64,000 nucleotides of DNA, taken from the NCBI GenBank assembly GCA_020744225.1, contig JAGMWG010000008.1, positions 1,364,001-1,428,000 on the forward strand, read 5' to 3'. The translations under genes and the position numbers were made by a program. Below, piece by piece: positions 23,023-34,296 of the stretch. The notes beneath the pieces were generated by a model, which was given only the letters and a program-made list of their open reading frames with translations, was not told the origin of the DNA and did not search any database. Source of the DNA: Paraphoma chrysanthemicola (taxonomy: Eukaryota > Ascomycota > Dothideomycetes > Pleosporales > Phaeosphaeriaceae). Each line of letters opens with the position of its first letter. Positions within the stretch are counted from its first letter, which is position 1.

Positions 23023-24295
23023 AAACGCTAGTTCGCGTACACGAGATATCAGAACCCGTTCCAAATTCCAAAAAGCCCCGTTCCGAAAATGCGTTCCCAT
23101 ATTCAAACCTCAGGAAGCGGAGATCGAATTTGAAGACGAAGATTTCGCGGAAGAAGAAGGCGAGGAGGAGCGTGACACCGTGATCGCCACTGGAAGCACA
23201 CTTGAGGAAACTGGCACAGCTCGCAAGCGAGGCGGAAAGCCAGACGACATCGATACCAAACCGTCGCTTTCCCGAATAACCCCAGGCTCTGAAGAGTTAC
23301 CATACGGTGTGAAGGGCATCAGTACCGATGGGCATGGTGGCGACGAAAGCTGGTTGACGCCGCCCTATCACGTCCTCGTCGCTTGGGCGAACGGCACTGG
23401 AACGATCCTGATGCGCCCACTCACGCCGAATGTCGCGGCCGGTGGTGCCAAAAATGCTGCGGGAGATGCGTTGAGCAGGAGAGACGAAGAAGTCCAATTC
23501 AACCTCTTCAACCTCTTCAAGCAAAATTATCCTCAAATCATCCGCGTGGGCGAGGAGAAACTCGATGTGGTGGGCGCGCTCACCGAATTCCCGCGCGAGA
23601 TGGAAGGTCCCCTCTTCGTGGTGGTTGATCCGACTGATGGCAGCAAGAACTGGATAGTTGGCAAGGGACGGCCATTTGCGACGACGGTGGTGCTCCAACT
23701 TGGAGAGGTGCCTTTTTTCGCCCTGTTCTACCTGCCGCTTGAGAACCGGATGGTCAGCGTTGACGAAGAGCGTGGCGTCCTGAGCAACGGCAAGAGATTC
23801 GAAGCCAGTTTCAAGGGCATGTCCGGCCGAAAGCTCGTCATTTCCTATGGCACGGGGAAGAAAATGGGAGAGAAGGCAAAGGCCGCTTTTTGCGGTGGTC
23901 TGAAGGCTTTGGAAAAGGATGTGCAACTTCACAGGCCAAGCTGCCTGGCCAAATCGGTATTGATGGTTGCTGAAGGAGAAGTCCACGCCTACGTCACCGG
24001 AAAGGAACGGGCCACCAACTCCAATGGACTTGTCTACCTTGCCCGAAAATTGGGGATGCAAGTCAAGTTCTATCGAAGCGGACCGAATTCTAACGATGAC
24101 CAGCGGATGATCTTCGCTTGCCCAGGCTTCATTGAGAAGTATGTGCCGGATGATGGCTGGCTCGCGAGATTCCTGTCGCAGGAGGCATTCAACGAGAATG
24201 ACTACCAGGTTGGCAGGGTGAATGCGGAGGAAGGTGTATGTCTGTGGACCCATGACAACATAACGATGTCTGGCATCGACCCCACTAATAGATAG
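23000..24295 (+). CDS. Inositol-monophosphatase-fold protein (IMPase/3'(2'),5'-bisphosphate nucleotidase-like)
   Basis: Single exon, 431 residues from the ATG at 23000. A basic then acidic, probably disordered N-terminus (about 1-110) precedes the fold. Metal-site motifs of the family are visible: DEEVQ at about 160, VGEE with Glu185-Glu186, and VVDPTDGSKNW with Asp210 and Asp213, followed by FATTVVLQLGEVPFFALFYLP and a loop with SNGKRF. The last family motif (W-D-x-A-A/S-G), whose Asp binds the second metal, is not recognisable; the corresponding region reads NSNGLVYLARKLGM. It may therefore be catalytically altered or act on another phosphate ester. The true start could be further in, since the N-terminus is not conserved-looking. 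Confidence 0.7.
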   Translation: MFLANYTKNASSRTRDIRTRSKFQKAPFRKCVPIFKPQEAEIEFEDEDFAEEEGEEERDTVIATGSTLEETGTARKRGGKPDDIDTKPSLSRITPGSEELPYGVKGISTDGHGGDESWLTPPYHVLVAWANGTGTILMRPLTPNVAAGGAKNAAGDALSRRDEEVQFNLFNLFKQNYPQIIRVGEEKLDVVGALTEFPREMEGPLFVVVDPTDGSKNWIVGKGRPFATTVVLQLGEVPFFALFYLPLENRMVSVDEERGVLSNGKRFEASFKGMSGRKLVISYGTGKKMGEKAKAAFCGGLKALEKDVQLHRPSCLAKSVLMVAEGEVHAYVTGKERATNSNGLVYLARKLGMQVKFYRSGPNSNDDQRMIFACPGFIEKYVPDDGWLARFLSQEAFNENDYQVGRVNAEEGVCLWTHDNITMSGIDPTNR

Positions 24296-24445
24296 CCCGA
24301 TATATTCATCGTTTGATATTTAATAAAGTATTGATGGATTGCAACATGTCATTGGCACATCGTGATGAAGATAATCGTGAGAGGTCGTAATTTACTAAGC
24401 TAATCTAACAAAACCTAAATGGGAGATTGAATACTATGAACGAGC

Positions 24446-24955
24446 TTACTGCTGAACCTCAATCGTGGCTTCCTGATGTGTGAATGCCCCTGCGACCCAC
24501 TCATCGAAAAGCCAAGTGTGCCGATAGGCGATGGTCCTAACCCACAGCGTTATAGAACCCGCTTCGTTCTTTTCGTAAGCTAGTTGACACTCTCCAAGAG
24601 AATAAGGGAGCTCTTGCGAGTGCAGTCCCTTTGTGACACGCAGCGCCAGATCCTTCAGCAACGCGTCTGCATCCTTAGGCCTTCCGGGTTCATTCTCGAC
24701 TTTGAGGATCATGACAGCACCCTGAGGCTCAATCCCAAAAAGGACGCTATTCTCATTCCAGAATTCGTTGCCCACTGCCAGCGAGAGTGGGTCAAGGTCA
24801 TCATGTGGCCTCTCGTCAACCACAAACTCTGGCGCCTCCCCGAGCCCGACTGCGTAGGAGTATGGGCTGAACCTCTGAGCGATCTTCTGCTTGAGATCGG
24901 GTGTCGCATCATCGCTTTCCTGCTTCGACGTGTCATGAAGATCGGGTCCGTCATC
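24446..24955 (-). CDS. Hypothetical protein, 5' end unresolved
   Basis: The minus-strand frame is open from 24955 down to a stop at 24446 and has coding character (DTSKQESDDATPDLKQKI, then PYSYAVGLGEAPEFVVDE, and TWLFDEWVAGAFTHQEA at the C-terminus). There is no suitable ATG at its upstream end; a stop at 24956-24958 adjoins an AG, so an upstream exon is likely but could not be placed. At least 165 residues, soluble, acidic, with no motif I know. Confidence 0.5.
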   Translation of the reverse strand, partial: DDGPDLHDTSKQESDDATPDLKQKIAQRFSPYSYAVGLGEAPEFVVDERPHDDLDPLSLAVGNEFWNENSVLFGIEPQGAVMILKVENEPGRPKDADALLKDLALRVTKGLHSQELPYSLGECQLAYEKNEAGSITLWVRTIAYRHTWLFDEWVAGAFTHQEATIEVQQ

Positions 24956-25276
24956 TCATTGGAAATGCCTGATGCCCAAACAGGGGCTGTACCAGTATGG
25001 AATTTTTTAGTCTTAGGACGTCGCGCGATCTGAGAAAGCTTAGTGCACCACACCTCGACACATCAACAGATGCAGGCCCGAACCATGCGGTCATCAATTG
25101 AGCAAAAACCCTGCATGGGTTGTTTGATAATTCGTGAATATATACATGAGAACATAAGTAGGTAGCAATGACCTATGCGCTTTTCAATACCAACACAACG
25201 CCAACGAGCCCATCTTCCCTACCCAGACCCTAGTGTTACAGTGAAGCCCTTCACATCTCGGCAACAGAGTACGTGT

Positions 25277-26866
25277 CTAGTACGATCCGTACTCGATGCC
25301 ACCAGCAGGCTCAACAGTAATCGTTGCAATCTCAGTCAGCGTCTTGGTCACAGTGCCGAGACCGCACGCGGTGCTGTTTGTGCCTGCAGTCACATAGATG
25401 GTCGGCGTGACAGTGACGTACACGGGCGCTTTGCAGCCGCCCTTGCCGCCAGCAAGCGCACCAGAAGGCTTGACAGCTGCGGCGCTAGAGACAGGCACTG
25501 TGCCCTTTGGTGTGTCGGGTTTTGGAGAAATGGCTGGAGTAGGCTTCTCAGCGTCCTTGGGAACATCGGCGTAGCCTTGGGATGAAGCGGCAGGTGTAGG
25601 AGTCACCTCGCCTTTGTTGGGCAGGTTGAGGCTGAGTGAGGGCTTCGTGCCTGTCTCTTCTTTGATGACCTTGGATGAGTAGGCTTCTGCTGCAGAAGAT
25701 GCGGCCTTGGAAGATGCTTGAGCTGGAGGTGTTACGGCCGGCGAAGAAGCAGACGGCTTATCGCCTCCGGCGCTCGGCTTCGGCGTCGCAGCAGCACAGT
25801 CTGGTCCTGTGACGGGAGTCGCATCTGCTGGTCCTGACTGAATAGGGTTGCATCCCGGAAGCTTATCGAGGACTGGCTGTGCCTCTCCGGACGGCCCATC
25901 GACCTTGCACTGCTCGAATGCCGCATCATTATTCTTGTTCACATTCTCCGATCCAAAGCACTGCTCCATCTCAGCTTGTCCGCAGCCACATCCACAATTG
26001 CATCCACCAGTCTGTGCAGTCGCCTTCTCCAGCACACCCTTCTCCCAGCCATTCAAGAAATCAGCGTGGAATCCGAACCCCGTCGAGTCACCGTTGGAAA
26101 CCACCCACGGCACGCTATTGGCATCGTACTGCCCATCAAAGCTCGAGATATCATACCAAAACTCCACAAAAATCGTCGGGAACCTCGCCGCGCGATGTGT
26201 TTCCGGGCAGTTTTCCGTCCCGACGCCACTGTAGCCTGAAGGGTACGCCATGTGCGCGTTCGGGTTTGCGGGGTCGAGTTTCTTGCCGTTCCAGCAAGAC
26301 GGGAAAGTGACTTCCGATGCGAAGCCGTATTTACATGATTGAAAGCCCTTGGGAAAGCCGTTGGTGAAAATCTTCTCATCGCGGCCGTCAGGCTGGTGGC
26401 AGCTCCAACGCACACCCGCCGGGTTATCGCCGTCAGATCGCTTCAAAGGGGATCCGGCAATCATGTTGAAATCCTCAGGGAAGCCAGTGACGTTGGCCCA
26501 TTTGTCCCCGTCACCAAACTTGTAGTAGATCTTGGTGTATTGCTCAGGGACACGGTAAAAGCCCGTCCCATTCCCGTTCCAGAACAGTGTTGGGCGCCAG
26601 TATAAACTTTTGTCCGTCTTGATACGTGCGGTGCTGCATTGCGAGTCCTGGGTTGCGGCAAAGTCCGTCGCTGCAGAAAGTCCGTTGCCGCCATCGAAGG
26701 AGTGCAGATGGGGAGACTGCGTGCCAGGGAAGAGAGCAGGATCGAGGCGCTGGTAGCTGAGGGCGGAGCCGGCGCGGTTGAAGAAGGAGAAGTAGTTGCC
26801 GTTGCAGTTGAACGCAGTCGACGTAGCGGCCAAACAAGCCGTGAGGGCGAGGATGGAGGTATGCAT
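25277..26866 (-). CDS. Secreted DUF1996 protein with Ser/Pro-rich tail
   Basis: Single exon, 529 residues, starting at the ATG of MHTSILALTACLAATSTAF, a clear signal peptide. The mature part begins with the DUF1996 domain (about residues 20-265): PHLHSFDGGNG, DSQCSTARIKTDKSLYWRP, RWSCHQPDG, FPSCWNGKKLD and HMAYP, and a cluster of paired cysteines (GGCNCGCGCG) follows near 290. From about 340 the chain is a Ser/Thr/Pro/Ala-rich, probably O-glycosylated stalk ending in a beta-rich TVTPTIYVTAG segment. DUF1996 proteins are fungal secreted or wall-associated proteins of unknown biochemical function. I see no clear GPI signal at the C-terminus. Confidence 0.92.
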   Translation of the reverse strand: MHTSILALTACLAATSTAFNCNGNYFSFFNRAGSALSYQRLDPALFPGTQSPHLHSFDGGNGLSAATDFAATQDSQCSTARIKTDKSLYWRPTLFWNGNGTGFYRVPEQYTKIYYKFGDGDKWANVTGFPEDFNMIAGSPLKRSDGDNPAGVRWSCHQPDGRDEKIFTNGFPKGFQSCKYGFASEVTFPSCWNGKKLDPANPNAHMAYPSGYSGVGTENCPETHRAARFPTIFVEFWYDISSFDGQYDANSVPWVVSNGDSTGFGFHADFLNGWEKGVLEKATAQTGGCNCGCGCGQAEMEQCFGSENVNKNNDAAFEQCKVDGPSGEAQPVLDKLPGCNPIQSGPADATPVTGPDCAAATPKPSAGGDKPSASSPAVTPPAQASSKAASSAAEAYSSKVIKEETGTKPSLSLNLPNKGEVTPTPAASSQGYADVPKDAEKPTPAISPKPDTPKGTVPVSSAAAVKPSGALAGGKGGCKAPVYVTVTPTIYVTAGTNSTACGLGTVTKTLTEIATITVEPAGGIEYGSY

Positions 26867-28485
26867 TGTGTTGTGTTGTGATCTCAACTTGCGAGATGTG
26901 AAGTTATGTGTTGGGTTCGATGAGCCAGGAAGTGGTGAATCGGATATGAGTGAAAGGAAGGCAAATGAGTTTCAAACTCAGTCAAAGGAGTGTGCGTACG
27001 AAATAACCCAAAAGAATGAAAGGTATTCCTGTACCAAAAGTCTTCGAGCGAAGCAAATCAATCGATCAAAAGAGAGCGATCGTGAGCCCTGAGCGGGCGT
27101 GGCAGCCATATATGCCGGGCGCTATTCCGGTCCAAAATTACGACGCAGGTCTTGGTGCTTAGACAAGGCCGCCTGCCAGGACGCCACCAAGTTGCATAGG
27201 GAATTACGCCCAGGCCTGAAAAAGTTCTCACACATGTTGACTGGGTGGGGTCGTTGCCGCGCGCGGGACCTTAGCCGGGGCAGGGCGAGCCGCGCGCAGT
27301 CCAGAAAGCCCGGGGTGTGGAGTTTCTTGTCAGGGGCGTGGTAGAATCTCAGCTCTGAGTTGTCAGTTCTTGGAGTCAGTCAGCTCAGGGGAGCCTTGTC
27401 ATCGCAGCGATGAAGCCTGCAGCGCAACGTTCCCAGCTGCACCTCAAGTAAACGACACCAGCGCGATAAGGAAATATTTGTTTCTTGTGCATCAATTCAA
27501 TGTACGTCGTATCGATAGGATAAAAACGCCCGCCGGTTCCTGGCGCTGTTGGCCCGCGGCGCTAAGGGGTGCGATCGCCGTACGCAAGCGATGAGTGGCT
27601 GATCTTCAAACGTCGCTGACTGCCCCTGCTGGAGATTACCTTGCAGCCGTCCACTTAGGGGCCGAAAGGCTATTTTGAAGTTTTGAAACATCCGTGTTTG
27701 TTTGCGCCTGGGCACCACTGCAGGATGCATATTATTCTAACCGTGGGCAAAAGGGAGGTTGATCTTTGTCGTGCACAGGTTTGTGGGACGAACGCGATCG
27801 TCGCTGGATCGTCCGGCTGTCGAATTTATTCTGGGATTCTGGAACGATGTCGAATGCACTTCCTCGTTTCTTGGCGTGCAGTGCGGCCACCGCCTTGGCA
27901 CCTGCGTGTCGGATTTCGAAGTCAATGCCTGCAATTTGAGGCACCATTTCGCTGCCGGTAAACGTCACATCGGTAGCGACCCCGGCTTCACAGTGACCTT
28001 CCAGCGACCAGCTGCCACATTGCATTATTACTGACCACGCAGCATCGCTTCGTCCCGTTGTGCTCACGCGAAAATCGTTTCGAACAAATTTCCGTCAATT
28101 GCCGGGGTCTAGGTGCCAGTCGGCTCGTCTCACACCTTCTAGCTCATCGGCGCTTAAGCATATGCAGAGCAAACAATGCAACGGTCAAAATAGAGAGGAG
28201 TGGCAGGATGACTGATTCGGACCACTGGGCGTCGTGGATGGATCTGTCGAGGTCCAAAGCATGTTCGCGGACGAACTGATGTCGAGCAACCAAGCTGAGT
28301 GGTATGCTCACTTTTCGAAGTTAGCAGATGGTCTCATTCAAGGTATTCCAGAAGCCTGGCAATGAGAAGCGATGGTACCGTATCGCTGGGAACTGCTTAG
28401 GAACGTTTCTCGTGCGCATGAGACATATATTTGCCATTCAAAAAGTAATGTTGTACACCAAGGACGAAAATATGTAGTCTCCGAA
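26867..28485. other. Gene-free stretch of 1.6 kb
   Basis: Only short frames lacking ATG starts or domains. Holds the promoter of the DUF1996 gene at its left edge. Confidence 0.5.
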
Positions 28486-29712
28486 CTACATGATGACACA
28501 GCTCGATCCCTCTTCTTCCTTCAGCTTCGCCCGGAGTTTGTCGTTCTGTCGTTTCTGTTGTAGTATCTCCGCCTTCAGCTTTTCTTGCTGCAGATTATAC
28601 GCATACATCTCCTTCTGTTGTTGCAATCGGTACTCTTCTCTCACGACCTGCTTCTCTGCTTGTCGCAATTGTTCCTGTAGCTCGTTCCTCTCCCTCTGTG
28701 CTTCGCGTGCCATTTGTTGCCTGATTTCTTCCCTATTGACCTCCAGTTGACGATCGTGCTCTCTGGCTTCGTGAAGCCTTCGTTCGAGGTCGTCTTTTTC
28801 AGCTTGTAGTTGTATCTTCAAGTCTGCGTTCATCTTCGTCATCGCGTCTTCCATCTCCTGACGTAGTGCTGCAATCTGCCTTTCGTATTCCTTCTTCTGC
28901 TTTTCAAGCTCGGCGTGTAGCTCCTGGCCAGCGGCAGTCTCATTTAGATCCTTCTTGTTGTCGACGAGTTCTACCTGGATATCGAGGGTGACGGGCCTCT
29001 TGCGCCGAATAAGATACTGGATGATTTCGCGCGCGGACTCCTCGTCCCGGTCTTGTCGCATGACTTTGCTTCCAAAATCTATCATCCGCTTCCACATCTT
29101 TGGACTGCTGCTAAGCTGCTGCTCCCTGCGAAGGCCTTCGTCCGGCTCAACATTGCGCCAGCGGGTGGTGGCAAGCACAACGGAGGCGAGACTGCTATCA
29201 CCACAAAGCTTCTTGAACATGCTTAGATTGCGCATTGCGGCACCTCCCAGTCGAACATCTTCAATTCGGTGCAAGTACACAATGCCTGCAAGCTTGATCT
29301 TTTCCTCGTACGCGGTGCTCAACCAATTCGCTACTTCTTTCAGGATATCAGTATCGGATCTATACGTGTCATCGAACCCCGGAGTATCCACCAAGAATAA
29401 TTTGGTGCCATCCGGAAGCGTTGACGGATATATCTCAACATTTCCGGTACCTGCGCTCATGGTGTCAGAATCGTTGTGCTTGCAATGTGCTTCAAGAAAC
29501 CAGTGGGCACTCACACGCTTCCAGGCCGTGGCCAACAACGGTTGGCTCGTCCGAAAAATGGTTGATGAAGGTACTTTTACCAACTCCTGTGATACCCATC
29601 ACAGCAATGACAGTGTCACCGGCACTTCAGTACTATTAGCTACGTTCAGATGAGCAAACAAGGGACGTCCTTACGTTGGAGTCCGCCTCGTCCTTTGACT
29701 GATTTTCTCCAT
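28486..29712 (-). CDS. AIG1/GIMAP-like GTPase 1, coiled coil, C-terminal CaaX (CVIM)
   Basis: Exons on the minus strand: 29712-29675, 29624-29515 and 29450-28486, 370 residues. The G domain shows G1 GITGVGKST (about 23-31), G3 LVDTPGFDD (about 68-76), and a TTRW motif where canonical NKxD would stand. The segment IVYLHRIEDVRLGG is shared with the three paralogues downstream. From about residue 225 to 360 the chain is one long charged coiled coil rich in Gln/Glu/Lys. The last four residues are CVIM, a farnesylation box, so the tail is predicted to be lipidated and membrane-tethered. Gene 2 is divergent across a 777-bp gap. Function is not known in fungi; animal and plant relatives act in immunity. 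The first 12-codon exon is the least certain part. Confidence 0.85.
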
Positions 29713-30489
29713 ATCTCTTGGGTGACTCCTGCAAATCTTGAGCTGCAAAGGCCTGTGTATTCGGACAACTTGTGTTAGTGTGAAAGTTTTGTTGCAAGCC
29801 GCTGGCAGAAATTGCATATATCAGGCTAGGATTCAGTTCATTATACGAGGTGATTCAGCGCTCAGTTCGCTTCCGCAATTATACAGGTTTTGGAATGGTC
29901 CGTACTCCAGCGAACAAGAGCCTCAGCAAAGCGTGCTTGAATTGTTGGGACGGGGCTTCTTGCGCATTTTCCTCGTCGCGCCTTCTGTTGCAGAAGTGGT
30001 TGCCTTCTTTCGGGGTTTCGATGTTCTGAGCACCTGTGACCGGCAAGTCGGCCAATTGTGATTTGTTAAGAACGCCATTACGCCCAGCAAAAGGCACTGC
30101 CATGGTGTGTGCAGTTCAGCTTTACGCCAAAATATGCACGAGACTAGGCGAAGATTGACATTCCGTGTTACATGCACTGCTCCGCCGCTCCGAGTTGCAG
30201 CAGCCCACCGTCTCGACTCACAAGGCTGAGGCGGAGTCGAAATTGGTCCTTCGGACCTTCCTAGCTGGGACTGCGCAGCCGCGACGCTGTTTGGTCTTCA
30301 CGGCCTGCTGGTATCAACTGCATGACTTGACACAGGTGGCTTGTACGACTCAAGGCCGGAAGGTTTGGCCCCCACACTTTCCAGCGCAGGTGAGCTCGGG
30401 CCTCCAATCGCGCTCAGCCTAAGAGCATGACGACTGATGAGGCTCACTCTATTCTAATGGCGACGACTTGAGCTTGCAGCTAATCAGTA
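29713..30489. promoter_or_regulatory. Divergent intergenic region between GTPase 1 and GTPase 2
   Basis: The two paralogues are transcribed away from this 777-bp segment, which must hold both promoters. No TATA box or repeated element stands out by eye. Confidence 0.4.
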
Positions 30490-31850
30490 ATGGATGAGGT
30501 TTACATCGCTGTCATGGGTAAGGCAAGCTCCAGAAGTGATCAAGACGCAATGTTCATGCCAGCTAGGTCCGACGGGCTCCGGAAAAAGCACCTTCATTCG
30601 ACAAGTTACAGGGGATCAGAGATGCAAGATTGGCAAGACTTTAGAATCCGGTGAGTCCGAAGCGATTCATAGAATGGTATAAATCTTTGAAGCTAACGAT
30701 CACGCAGAGACTCTTGAGGTGCAGGGATACCGATGTCAACACCAAGGACGGAATTATGTGCTCATCGACACACCTGGCTTTGACGATAGCTACAAGAGCA
30801 ATGATGAGATAGTCGACACGATTCTCGCTTGGCTAGAGAAGTCCTACCGAGCTCGAAACCTTCTTAGCGGAATTGTTTATCTTCATCGTATCAGCGATGT
30901 GAGGATGCAAGGAACCTCGCTGGACAACCTTCGAATGTTTCGTAAATTGTGTGGGTTCGAGGCGTTGAAGAACGTTCTCTTGGTGACCACTTTCTGGGAC
31001 ACCATAAGCGATGCTGAGGGTAGACGTCGTGAGCAAGAACTGTCGAGAAACGACGACTTCTGGGGCCGGATGATCATGAAAGGAAGTAGGATGCGACGTT
31101 GGTCCTATCGTACTCCGGACGAAGCAAGAAGTATTTTGGATGCTGTTGTTCCAGAGGCAAAACGTGCGCTTCAGGCACAAGTCGAAATCGTCGACCTAGG
31201 AAAACATCGAAAAGATACTGATGTTTTGCGCACTACCTTAGAGGCAATGCAAGTTGAGATGAACGCACGACTCGAGCAAGAAAAACAGTGGATGAGAGAC
31301 CGTCTTGAACAGGAGCAGTTCGATGTCCGCATGCAGCATGAGTTTGCGAGAGAATATCTGAGGCAAAACGCAGCGCAGCAGCGTCAGATCGAAGAGGATG
31401 CCATGCTAGCCGCCCAGTGGGACGAATTTGAGCGGTTCGAAATGGAGAACACTGCAGCAAAGTTGCAAATGCAGCGCCAAATACAACTGAAGCAAGAGGA
31501 AGCTCGGCAGGTCGAAATACGTTTCAAGGAGGAAGAGGCCAGAGCACAAGCTGCAACGCATGTATACCCAAGCTTTCAGTGCCATCACGATGCTGCCGAA
31601 ACATGGCGTGGCTGTGACAAGTGTGGAGAAAAGCTGCACAAAGATCGCAGCCACTACTTTCGTAAGTCCTACACTTAGTTGAAAAGTTCACGAAATACTA
31701 ATTGACCCAGACTGCTGTTACTGTAGCGGTCCAAATTATCAGTACAATTACAATCAATGTAGTACTTGTGGCAATAATTGTCTGGTGTTCGGGCATCCTG
31801 AGATGACGAAGAAGGTGGCAATGGAGCATCACAGCTGTATAATTATGTAG
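30490..31850 (+). CDS. AIG1/GIMAP-like GTPase 2, coiled coil, Cys/His zinc module, CaaX (CIIM)
   Basis: Exons 30490-30517, 30567-30650, 30708-31661 and 31711-31850, 401 residues. G1 is GPTGSGKST at residues 10-18, G3 is LIDTPGFDD, and VTTFWD stands at the G4 position; IVYLHRISDVRMQG matches the paralogues. An extra intron falls inside the P-loop, unlike the others. After a coiled coil (about 185-320) comes a Cys/His-rich module: CHH, CDKCGEKLHKDRSHYFHCC, YC and QCSTCGNNC, resembling C1/DC1- or ZZ-type zinc ligation. The last exon, joined by GTAAGT...CAG, completes this module and ends in SCIIM, a CaaX box. Without this splice the protein would stop early at 31678. Predicted farnesylated and membrane-bound. 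Confidence 0.85.
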
Positions 31851-32205
31851 TCTAACACGATGTGGATCATTTGGAAATGAACGATTAAGAAAGCCTAGAC
31901 ATATATTCGCCTGTGTGCTTTTGCCGTGCACTGTGTACAGTACCACTCCAGAAGGTCACTACGTATTCTAATGATATAGGCTGGATACGTTCCCGTGCTA
32001 CTAAGACTAAATTGATATAGTCGCTTACAGGCTCTCAACTAATTTTCTGTCTTGAATCTTGCCTACGAAAAGACGTGGAGATCTCCAGGGACTGCTAAGT
32101 GCTAGCAACCGGCCGAATAGCAAAAGCGAGCAGCCGAATACATCTTGCCTTGAGAAAGGTTGCATAATGCTTGACTCATTCAGCCAAATGTGATTTAGCA
32201 AACGA
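31851..32205. other. Convergent intergenic region between GTPases 2 and 3
   Basis: 3' flanks only; nothing else seen. Confidence 0.5.
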
Positions 32206-33588
32206 CTAATAACCAGAACTCGAAAATTGTGAGCCTCGACGTCGCGGTCGCTGTTGTACCACGTAAACCTGCCGAACCCATAATTCCCAAATGGTCATAG
32301 TGCCTCGGGCAGCGTCGCGTCGCTCCATACCCCGTGCAGCGTGCCTCCTCGCCCTCTGAGCTGTCAGTCGTTCACCGTTGCGTCGGTCATTCGCATTCTG
32401 CAATCTAGCATTCTCTTCGTAGAACTTTTGTGCTTGCCAGTGTTGATCATTCTGCAAGGAACGCGTGCGTTGATTGGTCCTGTAGATTCGTGCTCGAATA
32501 TCGTCGTTGTTGTCTTGCGTGAGCTCAAGATCCAGTTTCTGCGCTTCTTCGAGCTGTCGTTCGATGCCAGCACTCTTAATCTCTCCTAGTTGCTGTACCC
32601 CGAGATGAAGATGGCTGCTGGACTCGCGTAAACGTTGAATCTGCTCTTTTTGTCGTACGACCTCTTCCATGAGCATCTCTATCGCTCTGCGGTCGTTGGA
32701 TTGCTGCGCCTCCTGCAATTGTTGTTCCATTTCTTTCAACTCTGCATCATGTTCCTTTTGCTGGCGCTGGAGATCATGCTGCAATATTTTTCCAACTGCA
32801 GTTTGTTCCAAGGTGAGATTTTGCATTTCCGTCTCGCGTTGGATTTCCAATATGACAGGCTGATTACACGAGAGTATCTTGCGGATGATACCTTGGGCGG
32901 ACTCCGCAGTACCGCCGTGTTCGACAATCCGGGCACCTCCCTTGATGAACTCGGCCAGAAAGAGCTTCTTCATCTCTTCGGTGCGTTCTGTTCCTAAAGT
33001 TGCCGAGTCTGGGCCCAGCTTGTCCCACATTGTTGTAACAAAAGTAATGTTCGCAAAAGCGTTGATCCCGCATATGGCATCGAGAATCTCCAAAGACCTG
33101 CGCGATGACCCTGACATGCGTGTATCGGTTATGCGCTGTATGTATATGACGCCCCGTATATTTAATTGCATCTTATATAGAGTGTGCAACCCCATGGCGA
33201 TCTCGTTCACAATTTCGAAATCGGATCTGTCTGTGTCATCGAAACCAGGGGTATCCAGCAGAAGCGTGGAACGTCCGTCGATTGTTGCGGCGTGGCCTCT
33301 TGCTTCGGTCGTACCTTGACGGAGTATAAGATAAGAATTCAGATTCATTTTGGTGGGGCTATACTTACACGACGAGAGGTCATGCCCAACCTGGATAGCT
33401 TCGTCCGCAAGCAATGAGATGAAGGTACTCTTGCCTGAGCCAGTCAATCCCATCACAAGTATTGCATCCTCTGGTAATCTGGTTTCAGATCAGATTTTGT
33501 GCAACTGATAAGTGGAGGACTGGATACTTTGTTACTGGACATGATTCGTCCATGTCCTGCACATTCGCTGTGGGTTGATTTGCAGCAT
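32206..33588 (-). CDS. AIG1/GIMAP-like GTPase 3, coiled coil, no CaaX
   Basis: Minus-strand exons 33588-33536, 33478-33369 and 33314-32206, 423 residues. G1 GLTGSGKST, G3 LLDTPGFDD, VTTMWDK at the G4 position, and VIYIQRITDTRMSG as the family signature. The middle exon is 110 nt and ends in the same phase and at the same Cys codon as in GTPases 1 and 4. The C-terminal half is a long Gln/Glu-rich coiled coil followed by an Arg-rich tail ending SSSGY. Unlike its three neighbours it has no prenylation box, and I could not find one in other frames or by splicing, so it may be the soluble member. The first exon is inferred and less certain. Confidence 0.82.
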
Positions 33589-34296
33589 CTTGCAATCCAG
33601 AATATTGAAGACTTGCTCGCCTTGACGGAATCGTTACCTGTCTTTATATCAGCGGTTTAGAATGGCATCCTGTTGTCACTATGTGGTGAGCTGTACCCCG
33701 AAGTTGACATCGTCTCTGCTTTGATCGGAGCGAAGAGTCAGGCTGTGATTTCGATGATAGAACGAGTTGGCTTTACTCAGAGACGTTGTTACATAAACTG
33801 CATTGGGTATTTGCCTTCCTCTGAAACCAAGGCTGCATGCGTTGGCGCATCGACAAGGATTGTTTCCGTGGTTTGGCTTGTCGGTGGAGGCTGCGCAATG
33901 AAACCGTGGCGCAAGGCAGCTACATCCGGCTGTATTCCCGCCAGACGCGCCACCATGTCAGCTTGCCTGATTAGTGGCGCTTTCAGTTCATAAACTCAGC
34001 CTCGAGCGTTAAGATGCATTAGTACGTTTTAACAATATGCTCGTGTATGCACGCCGCCCAAATAATTGGCGGCGTCCACCTGGAGGCTCCGCCTGTCATA
34101 AGTCCTGCGGGCAATGCAGGCTGAGTGAAGTTTGAAGCACAGCCGAGACGAGCGGTGGTAACGACAGCTCCCTCACGGCCCCACGGCTAGTCAGAAAAGG
34201 TAACCTCTACTTGGCCTATATGTGTCTGTCAATATGTGAAGCCTACTTACAGCTAACCCCTCTTGTTTACACAGATAGACTGGTACAGGAAAAACC
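33589..34296. promoter_or_regulatory. Divergent intergenic region between GTPase 3 and GTPase 4
   Basis: 708 bp between divergent starts. No convincing gene. I see no shared repeat with the other divergent gap. Confidence 0.4.

Noticed and set aside
27732..28067. 111-residue minus-strand frame between DUF1996 and GTPase 1
   Set aside because: Starts at GTG, no domain, overlapping frames on both strands equally long.
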